NCBI GenBank assembly: GCA_051892815.1
Contig: JBJFGP010000150.1
Span: forward strand, 1 to 13,032
Length of the DNA stretch: 13,032 nt
Origin: JAXFQS01 sp051892815
GTDB taxonomy: Bacteria > Verrucomicrobiota > Kiritimatiellia > RFP12 > DVOR01
Reading direction: 5' to 3'
The notes under the pieces were generated by a model, which was not told where the DNA came from, made no database searches, and saw only the letters and a list, made by a program, of their open reading frames with translations. How positions within the stretch are numbered: the first letter of the stretch is position 1; each line of letters opens with the position of its first letter. Below are positions 7,169-13,032 of the stretch, piece by piece. Made by a program: the position numbers and the translations under genes.

Positions 7169-7178
7169 AAGGTGCCTA
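7169..7178 (-). repeat. inverted copy of the repeat core, AAGGTGCCTA
   Basis: Lies between the two direct copies. AGGTGCCTA (7170-7178) is perfectly complementary to TAGGCACCT at both 7127-7135 and 7196-7204, so it can pair with either but not both. Confidence 0.75.
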
Positions 7179-7184
7179 TCCCCT

Positions 7185-7219
7185 GCCGGCGGAGGTAGGC
7201 ACCTCCCGCGCCCGCCGGC
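7185..7219. repeat. nested palindrome containing repeat copy 2
   Basis: Outer arms GCCGGCGG (7185-7192) and CCGCCGGC (7212-7219) are perfect reverse complements. Inside, GGAGGT (7191-7196) and ACCTCC (7201-7206) form a second stem around the loop AGGC. The second direct copy of the 14-base repeat (7196-7209) lies within. It is upstream of both candidate transcription starts, so it may act as DNA (operator or dispersed palindromic repeat) rather than as mRNA. Confidence 0.6.
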
Positions 7220-7247
7220 TGCAACCTTTCCCCCTTTGGAATAAGGC

Positions 7248-7276
7248 TTGCGGGATGGCGGGGAGTTTGCTATACT
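7248..7276 (+). promoter_or_regulatory. extended -10 promoter for ddl-ftsQ-ftsA-ftsZ
   Basis: TATACT (7271-7276) matches the -10 consensus in five of six bases and carries the TGn extension (TGC, 7268-7270). TTGCGG (7248-7253) stands 17 bases upstream as a weak -35. Transcription would start near 7283, about 30 bases before the ddl ATG. Confidence 0.6.
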
Positions 7277-7314
7277 GAAGGCTAATTGCAGTTCAAAACA
7301 GGTAGAGAGATTTT

Positions 7315-8232
7315 ATGGCAAAGAAGTTCAGGAATGTCGTCGTGCTGATGGGCGGAACCTCCAACGAGAGCAAGGTCTCGCAGATCTCCGGCTCCGCCGT
7401 CGCCAAAGGCTTGATGGAGGCTGACTACAATGTCACCCCCGTGACCCTTGAGCGCGACAGCCTCGACGGCGCCCTTCCCAAAGGCACCGACGCCGTCTTC
7501 ATCGCCCTCCACGGCGGCTTCGGCGAAAACGGCGGCGTCCAGGCAGCCCTCGACGCCAAAGGCATTCCCTACACCGGCTCCGGCGCGGCCGCCAGCCGCC
7601 TGGCTATGGACAAAATCCTCTCCAAGGATGCTTTCCTCGCCGCCAATGTCCCCACGCCCCCCTACGAAGTCCTCGGGCTCGGACAGTCCATGACCGGACT
7701 TCAACTCCCCCTCGTCGTCAAGCCGCCCCGCGACGGCTCCAGCGTCGGCGTTTGCCGCATCGCCGAACCTAAAGAGTGGTTCCCCGCCATCCGCCAGGCC
7801 CGCCGCCTCGATTCCCGCGGCGAAGTCCTCGTCGAAAAGTTCATCCCCGGCCGCGAATGGACCGTCAGCGTCGTCGACGGCAATGCCCTCCCCGTCATCG
7901 AAATCCAAGCCCCCGACGGTTGGTACGACTACAAAGCCAAATACACCACCGACCTCACCCAATACGCCTTCCCCCCTGAATCCGCCACCACCGCCAAAGC
8001 CCAAAGCCTCGCCGTCGCCGCTTTCAAGGAATTCGGCTGCCGTGGAGCCGCCCGCGTCGACTTCCGCCTCACGGAAGAGAACGAACTCTTCGCCCTCGAA
8101 ATCAACACCATCCCCGGCTTCACCCCCACCAGCCTCCTCCCCAAAGCCGCCCTCCACGCCGGCATCTCCTTCGTCGACCTCTGCGACAAGTTGATCGACC
8201 TGGCCGCCTGCGATACCGTCATCGCCGACTGA
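7315..8232 (+). CDS. ddl: D-alanine--D-alanine ligase
   Basis: Ddl joins two D-alanines with ATP, making the dipeptide end of the peptidoglycan precursor that MurF attaches. The 305-residue ATP-grasp protein shows MGGTSNE (12-18), HGGFGENGGVQ (66-76), KPPRDGSSVGV (136-146), YDYKAKY with a following TQY whose Tyr217 matches the tyrosine typical of D-Ala-D-Ala rather than D-Ala-D-Lac enzymes, and the metal-binding EINTIPGFTPTSLLP (Glu262, Asn264). The start ATG at 7315 follows a weak purine tract (GGTAGAGAG). It is first in the division gene run, the place it also holds in many dcw clusters. Third codon positions are overwhelmingly C. No mur genes accompany it in the window. Confidence 0.96.
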   Translation: MAKKFRNVVVLMGGTSNESKVSQISGSAVAKGLMEADYNVTPVTLERDSLDGALPKGTDAVFIALHGGFGENGGVQAALDAKGIPYTGSGAAASRLAMDKILSKDAFLAANVPTPPYEVLGLGQSMTGLQLPLVVKPPRDGSSVGVCRIAEPKEWFPAIRQARRLDSRGEVLVEKFIPGREWTVSVVDGNALPVIEIQAPDGWYDYKAKYTTDLTQYAFPPESATTAKAQSLAVAAFKEFGCRGAARVDFRLTEENELFALEINTIPGFTPTSLLPKAALHAGISFVDLCDKLIDLAACDTVIAD

Positions 8233-8255
8233 ACCGCCTGCCCCGGCGCCCGACC

Positions 8256-9065
8256 GTGACCGAGATTCCGACACGCAAACGCCGCACCACGCGGTCTGAG
8301 CCCCTTTTCCCGGAGTTCCCGGTCGCGCGCCTGCTTCCCGCGTTCGGGGGCGTGGCCGCCGTTGGCGTGCTCGCCCTCCTGCTTTGGGTATTCCGCTTCT
8401 GCTACTTCCAGCACAACCCCGTCTTCACCCTTCCCAGCCTCGCCAATGTCACCATCGAAGGCAGCGACCTCCCTGCCGACACCGTACTCTCCCTGCTGCG
8501 CATCGAGAAGGGCATGAGCCTCTTTCAACTCGACACCGACGCCCTGCGGCGCAAAATGGTCGAAGACATGCCCGCCGTCAAAGAGGTCGCCATCCGCCTC
8601 ATTCTTCCAGACCGGATTGCCATAGCCCTTGAGGAACGCGAACCCATCGCCCGGGTCGCCGAAAACCGTCTCTATATTGATATGGACGGCGTCGTTTTCA
8701 ACCGCCGGCTGCGCGCCAAACTCCCCGTAATCGAAGGCCTCGGCAACTATATGGATGTCCAGCCCGGAGCCCAACTCCCCGCCAGCCACCGCGCCGTACT
8801 CGACCTTGCCGCCGCACTCCAGCGCAATAAATACGCCTTCCAGGTCGACCGCATCAACTTCTCCGACCCTGAGGCACCCAAGGTGACCATGTCCGACCAC
8901 CGCACCGTTACGCTCGCGTGGGACGGCATCGAGACCCCGTCACCCTCCTCTGTGCGCAGTATGGAGAAACAGCTCGCCCTCCTCAGTGAAGTCTATCGCT
9001 CCCCCTTTTCCCGCGACCGCCTCCACTTCAACGCAACCGTCCAGGGGCGAATCGCAGTCGAATAA
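8256..9065 (+). CDS. ftsQ: Cell division protein FtsQ
   Basis: FtsQ is a bitopic inner membrane protein that recruits later septal proteins and couples them to peptidoglycan synthesis. The 269-residue product has a basic cytoplasmic tail (RKRRTTR), one transmembrane segment (about 26-47) and a POTRA domain (about 63-130: VTIEGSDLPADTVLSLL, LRRKMVEDMPAVKEVAI, LPDRIAIALEEREP). A FtsQ-type beta domain follows, beginning at LYIDMDGVVF. The start is GTG at 8256, 23 bases after ddl; no upstream ATG fits and the tail has the expected charge. It ends two bases before ftsA. Sequence identity to well-known FtsQ seems low, but topology, domain order and position agree. Confidence 0.92.
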   Translation: MTEIPTRKRRTTRSEPLFPEFPVARLLPAFGGVAAVGVLALLLWVFRFCYFQHNPVFTLPSLANVTIEGSDLPADTVLSLLRIEKGMSLFQLDTDALRRKMVEDMPAVKEVAIRLILPDRIAIALEEREPIARVAENRLYIDMDGVVFNRRLRAKLPVIEGLGNYMDVQPGAQLPASHRAVLDLAAALQRNKYAFQVDRINFSDPEAPKVTMSDHRTVTLAWDGIETPSPSSVRSMEKQLALLSEVYRSPFSRDRLHFNATVQGRIAVE

Positions 9066-9067
9066 CT

Positions 9068-10261
9068 ATGGCAGATTACCCCGTTTTCGCCGCACTCGAA
9101 ATCGGCACCACGCGCACGACCGTGCTGGTCGGCGAGCAGACTGGCCCCCATACCGTCCGCATCATCGGGCAAGGCGTCCGCGACTCCTCTGGCGTCCGAA
9201 AAGGGCGGATTGTCAATATGAACCAGGCCGGCGCCCTGGTCCAGTACGCCCTCGACGATGCCGCAGACAGTTCCCAGACCAATCTCCTCCAAGTCTACCT
9301 GAGCATCTCAGGCGGCGCCATCGGTTGCGACCTGAACACCGCCCGCCATCTGATTGATACCCCGGACGCAATCGTAGACAGCGAACTCTGCGACGAACTC
9401 AAACACGACTCCTCCCAAATGGAACTCCAGCCCGGCCGGCAGGTGATTCACGGCATCGGGCTCGACTTCTCGCTCGACGACCAGGGTGCAGTGGACGATC
9501 CAGTCGGGCGGACGGGGCGCGAATTGGCCCACACCTCCCTTATCATACACGGCGACAAAAGCCAGATTGACGACGCCATCAAACTCGTCGAAGCCCGCAA
9601 ATGCAGCGTCAGCGATGTCGTCTTTTCCGGCCTCTGCGACACCTACTCTGTGCTCAGCCCCGAACAGCGACAGAACGGCGTTTTGCTGATTGACTTTGGC
9701 GGCGGCGTGACCGAGTATATGGTAGTCGTCGGCAACCGCATTCGCCGCGCCGGAACCCTTGCGGTGGGCGGAGAGCACATCACGAACGACATTGCTTTGG
9801 GGCTGAGGGTTCCTTTCGATGTCGCCGAAGTGCTCAAGCGCGAGCACGGATCGGCAGTCATCGACGGCACCGTCGGGCGCATCAGCGTGCCTCGGGGGAC
9901 AATCCTTTCCCGGGCGCCGGAGACGGTTGCGGCGAGAGACCTTCAGACCATTATCGAGGCCCGCGTCTCGGAGACCTTTGACATCATCCGCCGTGAAACG
10001 GGGAGCTTCCTTCCCGAGTTGAATGCCGGCATTGTGATAACCGGCGGCACCTCCCGTTTGCCTGGCGTCATCCAGTCGGCGGAAAGGATTTTCGGGCGGC
10101 CGGCGGCAGTCGGTCTGCCCTCCAATGTCGAGTGGAGTGGGGAGTTCCAGCCTGCGCCGGAATTGGCCACGGCGGCGGGGCTTTTGGTGTACGCGACCTA
10201 TGCGGCGGGGGATTCAAGACCCACTTTCCGCGAACTCCTGAAAGGCATATTCTCCCGATGA
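9068..10261 (+). CDS. ftsA: Cell division protein FtsA
   Basis: FtsA is the actin-like ATPase that tethers FtsZ filaments to the membrane. The 397-residue product contains phosphate loop 1 (LEIGTTRTTVLVGE, from residue 10), the 1C-domain region, phosphate loop 2 (LIDFGGGVTEYMV, 207-219) and the adenosine motif (GIVITGGTSRLPG, 321-333). The C-terminus TFRELLKGIFSR can form the amphipathic membrane-targeting helix. Relative to the common motif, loop 2 has Val and Glu where Thr and Asp are usual (GGGVTE), which may alter ATP handling. The ATG comes two bases after ftsQ stops with no obvious ribosome binding site, implying coupling. The stop overlaps the next start as ATGA. Codon third positions shift from C-rich to G-rich around 9700-9900. 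Confidence 0.96.
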   Translation: MADYPVFAALEIGTTRTTVLVGEQTGPHTVRIIGQGVRDSSGVRKGRIVNMNQAGALVQYALDDAADSSQTNLLQVYLSISGGAIGCDLNTARHLIDTPDAIVDSELCDELKHDSSQMELQPGRQVIHGIGLDFSLDDQGAVDDPVGRTGRELAHTSLIIHGDKSQIDDAIKLVEARKCSVSDVVFSGLCDTYSVLSPEQRQNGVLLIDFGGGVTEYMVVVGNRIRRAGTLAVGGEHITNDIALGLRVPFDVAEVLKREHGSAVIDGTVGRISVPRGTILSRAPETVAARDLQTIIEARVSETFDIIRRETGSFLPELNAGIVITGGTSRLPGVIQSAERIFGRPAAVGLPSNVEWSGEFQPAPELATAAGLLVYATYAAGDSRPTFRELLKGIFSR

Positions 10262-11394
10262 GCGCTTCGGTTCCTTCTCTGCTGGTGATTGGGCTTGGAG
10301 GGTGCGGTTGTCGCCTGGCACAGGAGACGCTTCGCCGCCAGCCTGGGCTTCCGGGACTGCTTTTGGACACGGCGGCGGGCGACCTTCCCGATCCTCCGGC
10401 ACCATCGGTCTTGTTCGGGGCGAAGCGGCTCAACGGGAAGGGCACGGGTGGGCAATCGTCGCTGGGGCGGGATGCGTTCCGGGACGATTTGGAGGAGTGC
10501 ATCCGCGGGCGCATTCCTGCTGAGACGCGCCTGGCGGTGATACTCACGGGCCTGGGCGGCGGAACGGGTTCGGGCGCGGCGCCGGAACTGGTGAAGGCGT
10601 TGCGGGCAAGGGGTGTGGCGACGGTGTGTCTGGCGACTCTGCCGCTTGGGTTCGAGCCTGAGTCGCGGCGCAAGACGGCGGATGCAATCGTGTCGGTTCT
10701 TGAGGGGTGTTCGGACGCGTTGATTCGGATTCCGCTGGATGATTTGCTGGCGGGCAAGGGGGATTGGACGCTGGAGGAGGCGCTTGGGTTCGTATTCGGG
10801 CGTGTGGCGGAGGTGGCGGCTTGTTTCTGGAAGATTCTGACGATGCCGGGCTTTTTGGCGTTGGACGAGCCGCGGCTGCTGCAGTTTTTGAGAACGAAGG
10901 GAGGTGGGGCGACGCTTCGGGTCAAGTCGGTGTCTGGCCCTGGGCGGCTGGATGAGCTTGAGGCGTGGCTGAATGGCGATGCGCAGTTGGGGGCGGCGTT
11001 TGGCAGGGCTCATTCGGTTTTGTTGGGTCTTGTGGCGGGGGCTGATTTGCGCCTGGCGGAGGTGGGGCGAACTGTGGAGGCGGTGCGGAGGTTGAAGCAG
11101 TCGTCTGCGGCGATGGAGTTTGGAACGGTGCTGGATGTATCTGCGGAGGGGGCTCTGTCGGTGGTGTTGCTGCTGTTTGAGAGTTGGTCTTCGGCGGCGA
11201 CGCAGGCGCAAGAGGCTGGGGGTGGCGATTTGCGGGCGGAGGAGCCGGGAAAGCGTGGGGGGCGGCGTCGCGGTGGGGCATCTCGTGGGGCGTCGGGTGC
11301 CGGGCGGTTCCGGGATGTGGAGCCGACTTTCGATGGCTCGGTGAATTTGGATGTGCCGGCTTTTCGCCGGAGGAATTGCACGCTGGATTATTGA
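10258..11394 (+). CDS. ftsZ: Divergent FtsZ-like tubulin-family GTPase
   Basis: FtsZ polymerises with GTP into the division ring. This 378-residue product keeps FtsZ order: T1 GLGGCGCRL (12-20), T3 KGTGGQSSLGRDA (61-73), tubulin signature GGGTGSGAAPE (100-110), T5 LPLGFEPESRR (128-138), IRIPLDDLL (156-164), C-domain segment GADLRLAEVGRTVEAVR (261-277) and a C-terminal DVPAFRRR (365-372) like the FtsA-binding peptide DIPAFLR. T7 reads PGFLALDEPR: the Asn and second Asp that match E. coli Asn207 and Asp212 are Ala201 and Arg206, while Asp203 (E. coli Asp209) remains. Slow GTP hydrolysis is therefore inferred. The short linker is rich in Arg, Gly and Ala. The ATG overlaps the ftsA stop; an earlier in-frame start at 10132 lies inside ftsA and was rejected. 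Confidence 0.82.
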   Translation: MSASVPSLLVIGLGGCGCRLAQETLRRQPGLPGLLLDTAAGDLPDPPAPSVLFGAKRLNGKGTGGQSSLGRDAFRDDLEECIRGRIPAETRLAVILTGLGGGTGSGAAPELVKALRARGVATVCLATLPLGFEPESRRKTADAIVSVLEGCSDALIRIPLDDLLAGKGDWTLEEALGFVFGRVAEVAACFWKILTMPGFLALDEPRLLQFLRTKGGGATLRVKSVSGPGRLDELEAWLNGDAQLGAAFGRAHSVLLGLVAGADLRLAEVGRTVEAVRRLKQSSAAMEFGTVLDVSAEGALSVVLLLFESWSSAATQAQEAGGGDLRAEEPGKRGGRRRGGASRGASGAGRFRDVEPTFDGSVNLDVPAFRRRNCTLDY

Positions 11395-11406
11395 CGGGAG
11401 GTTGCG

Positions 11407-11706
11407 ATGCGTTGGTCTTTGTTGTGGTTGGCGGTGGTTGTGTCGGTGGTGTGCGGGTGCCGGCAGAAGGATGTGCGGGTGGCTGTTCTGGTGGTGCCGG
11501 GGTTGACGGAGTCGAATCGGACGGCTGTGGTGGCGTGTGTGCGGCAGAATGGCGTGGTGGAGGGATCGATTCGGGTGGATGTGGGGACGAAGCGTCTATG
11601 CCTGCGGTATGATTCGATGGTTTTGGGGCTGAAGAATCTAGAGGTTCCGGTGTTGGAACTGGGGCTTGAGGTCAATGGAATCAAGCCGGGGTGGAAGGCT
11701 CGCTGA
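11407..11706 (+). CDS. Small lipoprotein with a heavy-metal-associated-like domain lacking CxxC
   Basis: The 99-residue product begins with a basic, hydrophobic signal (MRWSLLWLAVVVSVV) ending in CGC; Cys18 is a plausible lipidated cysteine, although the -3 and -2 residues (Val, Cys) are only a fair lipobox. Residues 24-91 follow the strand-helix pattern of an HMA domain: VAVLVVPGLT, a helix TAVVACVRQNGVVEG, IRVDVGTKRLCLRYD, then LEVPVLELGLEVNGI. In metal-binding HMA domains PGMT is followed by CxxC; here those two positions are Glu35 and Arg38, so copper-type binding there is not expected. A GGGAGG precedes the ATG, 12 bases after ftsZ. Its stop overlaps the next start. The family assignment is by eye and moderate; function is unknown. 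Confidence 0.65.
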   Translation: MRWSLLWLAVVVSVVCGCRQKDVRVAVLVVPGLTESNRTAVVACVRQNGVVEGSIRVDVGTKRLCLRYDSMVLGLKNLEVPVLELGLEVNGIKPGWKAR

Positions 11707-12686
11707 TGCGGGGAATAGGGGGGAAAGGGGGCTGTATAGAAAGTGGCCGGGAAGATTGGCGCCCGGCGGTGGATGTGGTGGTTCCGACGCACAATCGGGC
11801 GGAGGTTGTCTGCCGGTGTGTGGAGTCGCTTTTGAGGGGGTCGTGGGTTGATTTCCGGGTGACGGTGGTGGATGATGCGTCGTCGGACGGGACTGGGGAT
11901 TTGGTGGTTCGGCGGCTGTTGGGGGACGGGCGGGTGCGGTATGTGCGGTCGGAGGCGAATTTGCGTCAGGCTGGGGCGCGGAATCTGGGTGCGAGGGTGT
12001 CGTCGGCGGAGCTGGTTTTGTTTCTCGATGATGACAATGTGGCGGATGTGGATTTGCTCAAGGAGTTGGTGGGGTGTGCGGCGCGGCATCCGGAGTTGGG
12101 TTTGATTGCGCCGTTGTCGGTGCAGGGCGGTTCGGGGGTGGTTTGGACGCTTGGTTCGAGTTTCGATTTTTGGACTTCGCGGCCGGTCAATGTGGCGGCG
12201 AATCGTCCGGTGGGGGAGGTTGATTTGTCGCGTGAGGTCTATCCGACTTGCTATAGTCCGAATGCGTTTATGGTGCGGCGCGCGGCGTTGGAGGCGGTGG
12301 GTGGCTTTGACCGTTCGTATGGGGTGATGTACGAGGAGGCGGACTTTGGGTATCGGATTGTGGAGGCTGGATTTGGGGGTGGAGTTTGCCCGGCGGCGCG
12401 GACGGTTCATTGGCAATGTGTGGGGCAGGGGGAGAATGGGACGCTGCGACATTTGGGGATTGAGTCTCGGGAGCGGGCGTGGCTCTTTGCGCGGAACCGG
12501 TCGGTGTTTCTGAGGCGTCATGCGCCGTGGCCGAAGCGGTGGGTGGCGCTCTGGGTGTTTACGCCTTTGTCGGCGGTGGTCTACGGGGGAATCGCGCTGT
12601 TGAATGGGGCACCGTCGATTGCGTGGGCGTATGTGAGGGGGGCGGTTGCGGGGCTGTTCGGGCGGGTCGAGCCGCGCTACGATTGA
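11706..12686 (+). CDS. Family 2 glycosyltransferase (GT-A fold)
   Basis: GT2 enzymes move a sugar from a nucleotide-sugar donor to an acceptor, often in O-antigen or polysaccharide assembly. The 326-residue product shows the N-terminal VDVVVPTHNR (22-31), VTVVDDASSDGT (52-63), NLRQAGARNLGAR and the metal-binding LFLDDDN (105-111). An acceptor-side MYEEADFGYRI (208-218) follows, whose acidic pair fits the catalytic base region. A hydrophobic C-terminal segment (about 278-318) may associate with the membrane. The layout resembles rhamnosyltransferase-like GT2 proteins, but donor and acceptor cannot be read from sequence. The ATG at 11706 shares one base with the preceding stop (TGATG); a GTG at 11691 would add five residues. 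Codons are very rich in G at third positions. It is the last gene of the run. Confidence 0.88.
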   Translation: MRGIGGKGGCIESGREDWRPAVDVVVPTHNRAEVVCRCVESLLRGSWVDFRVTVVDDASSDGTGDLVVRRLLGDGRVRYVRSEANLRQAGARNLGARVSSAELVLFLDDDNVADVDLLKELVGCAARHPELGLIAPLSVQGGSGVVWTLGSSFDFWTSRPVNVAANRPVGEVDLSREVYPTCYSPNAFMVRRAALEAVGGFDRSYGVMYEEADFGYRIVEAGFGGGVCPAARTVHWQCVGQGENGTLRHLGIESRERAWLFARNRSVFLRRHAPWPKRWVALWVFTPLSAVVYGGIALLNGAPSIAWAYVRGAVAGLFGRVEPRYD

Positions 12687-12768
12687 GGCTCGAGGGCACG
12701 GGGCCGCGGTGCAAGAGGTTGGCAGGTGCGGGGGACTTTCCAAGGCAGGAGTTGGGGCGGAGGGTTGG

Positions 12769-12813
12769 TACCTTCGGGAGGAGAAGGTAGGCACCAGTCG
12801 GGGGCATTGGTGC
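12769..12813. repeat. adjacent hairpins with a second-site copy of the GGTAGGCACC repeat
   Basis: TACCTTC (12769-12775) and GAAGGTA (12783-12789) form a perfect seven-base-pair stem around GGGAGGA. GCACCA (12791-12796) and TGGTGC (12808-12813) form a second stem. GAAGGTAGGCACC (12783-12795) matches GGAGGTAGGCACC at 7191-7203 in 12 of 13 positions, linking this site to the repeat cluster upstream of ddl. Confidence 0.55.
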
Positions 12814-12851
12814 GCAGGAAGGGGTTGGGGGAACGGGCGGGCGCATTTTTC

Positions 12852-12880
12852 TTCCCTTGGCCGGGGGATTGCGGTATAAT
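12852..12880 (+). promoter_or_regulatory. candidate promoter for the NfeD-like gene
   Basis: A perfect -10 hexamer TATAAT lies at 12875-12880. The -35 at standard spacing of 17 bases is TTCCCT (12852-12857), matching only three of six. Transcription would start about 30 bases before the ATG at 12918. Confidence 0.5.
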
Positions 12881-12917
12881 GGGAGCGTTGTCGTTCTAAA
12901 GGAAGAGGAATCGGTCG

Positions 12918-13032
12918 ATGAGCGTGCCAGTCATGTGGCTCTGCGCGGCGGCGTTGCTGCTGGCGGCGGAGGTGTTGACGCCGGGGGGCGTGATTATGAT
13001 TTTCTTTGCGTTCGGGGCGGTGGCGACGGCCG
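12918..13032 (+). CDS. N-terminus of an NfeD-family-like membrane protein, cut off by window edge
   Basis: Only 38 residues are visible. They form a hydrophobic membrane segment in two parts, MWLCAAALLLAAEVLTPGG followed by VIMIFFAFGAVATA. The Ala-Glu-x-Leu-Thr-Pro-Gly turn between the two hydrophobic stretches is characteristic of NfeD proteins, which partner flotillin/stomatin-like proteins in the membrane. A strong Shine-Dalgarno (AAAGGAAGAGG, 12898-12908) stands nine bases before the ATG. Its own promoter suggests a new transcription unit. With so little sequence the family call is tentative; a flotillin-type gene just beyond the edge would support it. Confidence 0.6.
   Translation, partial: MSVPVMWLCAAALLLAAEVLTPGGVIMIFFAFGAVATA

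Larger units (their letters stand above)
7012..7314. other. divergent intergenic region between rubrerythrin and ddl
   Basis: This 303-base gap separates two divergent gene runs. It contains a candidate weak promoter for rubrerythrin (7054-7082), a GC-rich block of direct and inverted repeats (7127-7219), a T-rich stretch and the ddl promoter (7248-7276). I found no open reading frame with coding character and no RNA gene. Confidence 0.8.
12687..12917. other. intergenic region with hairpins and repeat remnant
   Basis: This 231-base gap follows the glycosyltransferase. It is G-rich on the plus strand and has no convincing open reading frame. It contains two small hairpins (12769-12813), a partial copy of the repeat core seen near 7.2 kb, and a promoter for the next gene. 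No hairpin with a following T run is present, so a classical terminator is not evident. Confidence 0.7.

Noticed and set aside
7127..7219. Short repeats considered as a CRISPR array or riboswitch
   Set aside because: There are only two exact 14-base direct copies with one inverted copy, no regular spacers and no cas genes; the site lies upstream of the ddl promoter, so it is not in that leader.
7282..8274. 330-residue minus-strand open frame opposite ddl
   Set aside because: The plus strand encodes a full D-Ala-D-Ala ligase with every motif; the antisense product is a Gly/Asp-rich shadow.
10132..10257. Upstream in-frame start that would lengthen the FtsZ-like protein by 42 residues
   Set aside because: The extra residues lie inside ftsA and do not resemble FtsZ; the ATG at 10258 is followed within a few residues by the family strand LLVIGLGG.
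11388..12794. 468-residue minus-strand open frame rich in Arg, Pro and His
   Set aside because: It is antisense to the glycosyltransferase and lipoprotein genes, with low-complexity composition and no recognisable domain.

Overview
The window looks like a stretch of chromosome from a GC-rich (clearly above 60% by eye), LPS-bearing bacterium with a diderm envelope. The LPS genes, rubrerythrin, an HPr kinase/HPr pair and a strongly divergent FtsZ kept beside ordinary ddl, ftsQ and ftsA genes together suggest the PVC superphylum, most likely Lentisphaerota or Kiritimatiellota, probably an anaerobe or microaerobe. That placement is inferred from gene content, not from a marker-gene tree. I see no rRNA, tRNA, CRISPR array, insertion sequence or phage gene.

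Left half, minus strand (1-7011, transcribed right to left): a tightly packed, probably single transcription unit of ten genes, in the order rubrerythrin, kdsB, kdsA, an lptC-like gene, lptA, lptB, hpf, hprK, ptsH, ptsI (ptsI runs off the left edge). It makes and activates KDO, contributes the periplasmic bridge and ATPase that export LPS, and then carries a ribosome hibernation factor and a PTS phosphorelay whose HPr has both the histidine used by enzyme I and the serine used by HPr kinase. It resembles the proteobacterial kds-lpt-rpoN-hpf-ptsN cluster, but has no rpoN or ptsN and has HprK/HPr/enzyme I instead.

Centre (7012-7314): a divergent intergenic region. It holds a good extended -10 promoter facing ddl, a weaker candidate promoter facing rubrerythrin, and a cluster of short direct and inverted repeats (core GGTAGGCACC and its complement). 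Part of the core returns near 12.79 kb.

Right half, plus strand (7315-12686): ddl, ftsQ, ftsA and an ftsZ-like gene, nearly touching or overlapping, followed by a small lipoprotein gene and a family 2 glycosyltransferase, also in tight succession. This is the tail of a division and cell wall cluster, without its mur genes. The FtsZ-like protein keeps the tubulin GTP-binding signature and a C-terminal FtsA-binding-type peptide, but has lost two of the three conserved polar residues of the catalytic T7 loop. The lipoprotein resembles a heavy-metal-associated domain without its metal-binding cysteines. These two are the most unusual items here.

After a 231-base gap with hairpins and a TATAAT promoter, a new gene begins (12918 to the edge) that looks like the start of an NfeD-family membrane protein. 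The two halves face away from each other and together form an envelope island: outer-membrane LPS supply on one side, septal division and D-Ala-D-Ala supply on the other.
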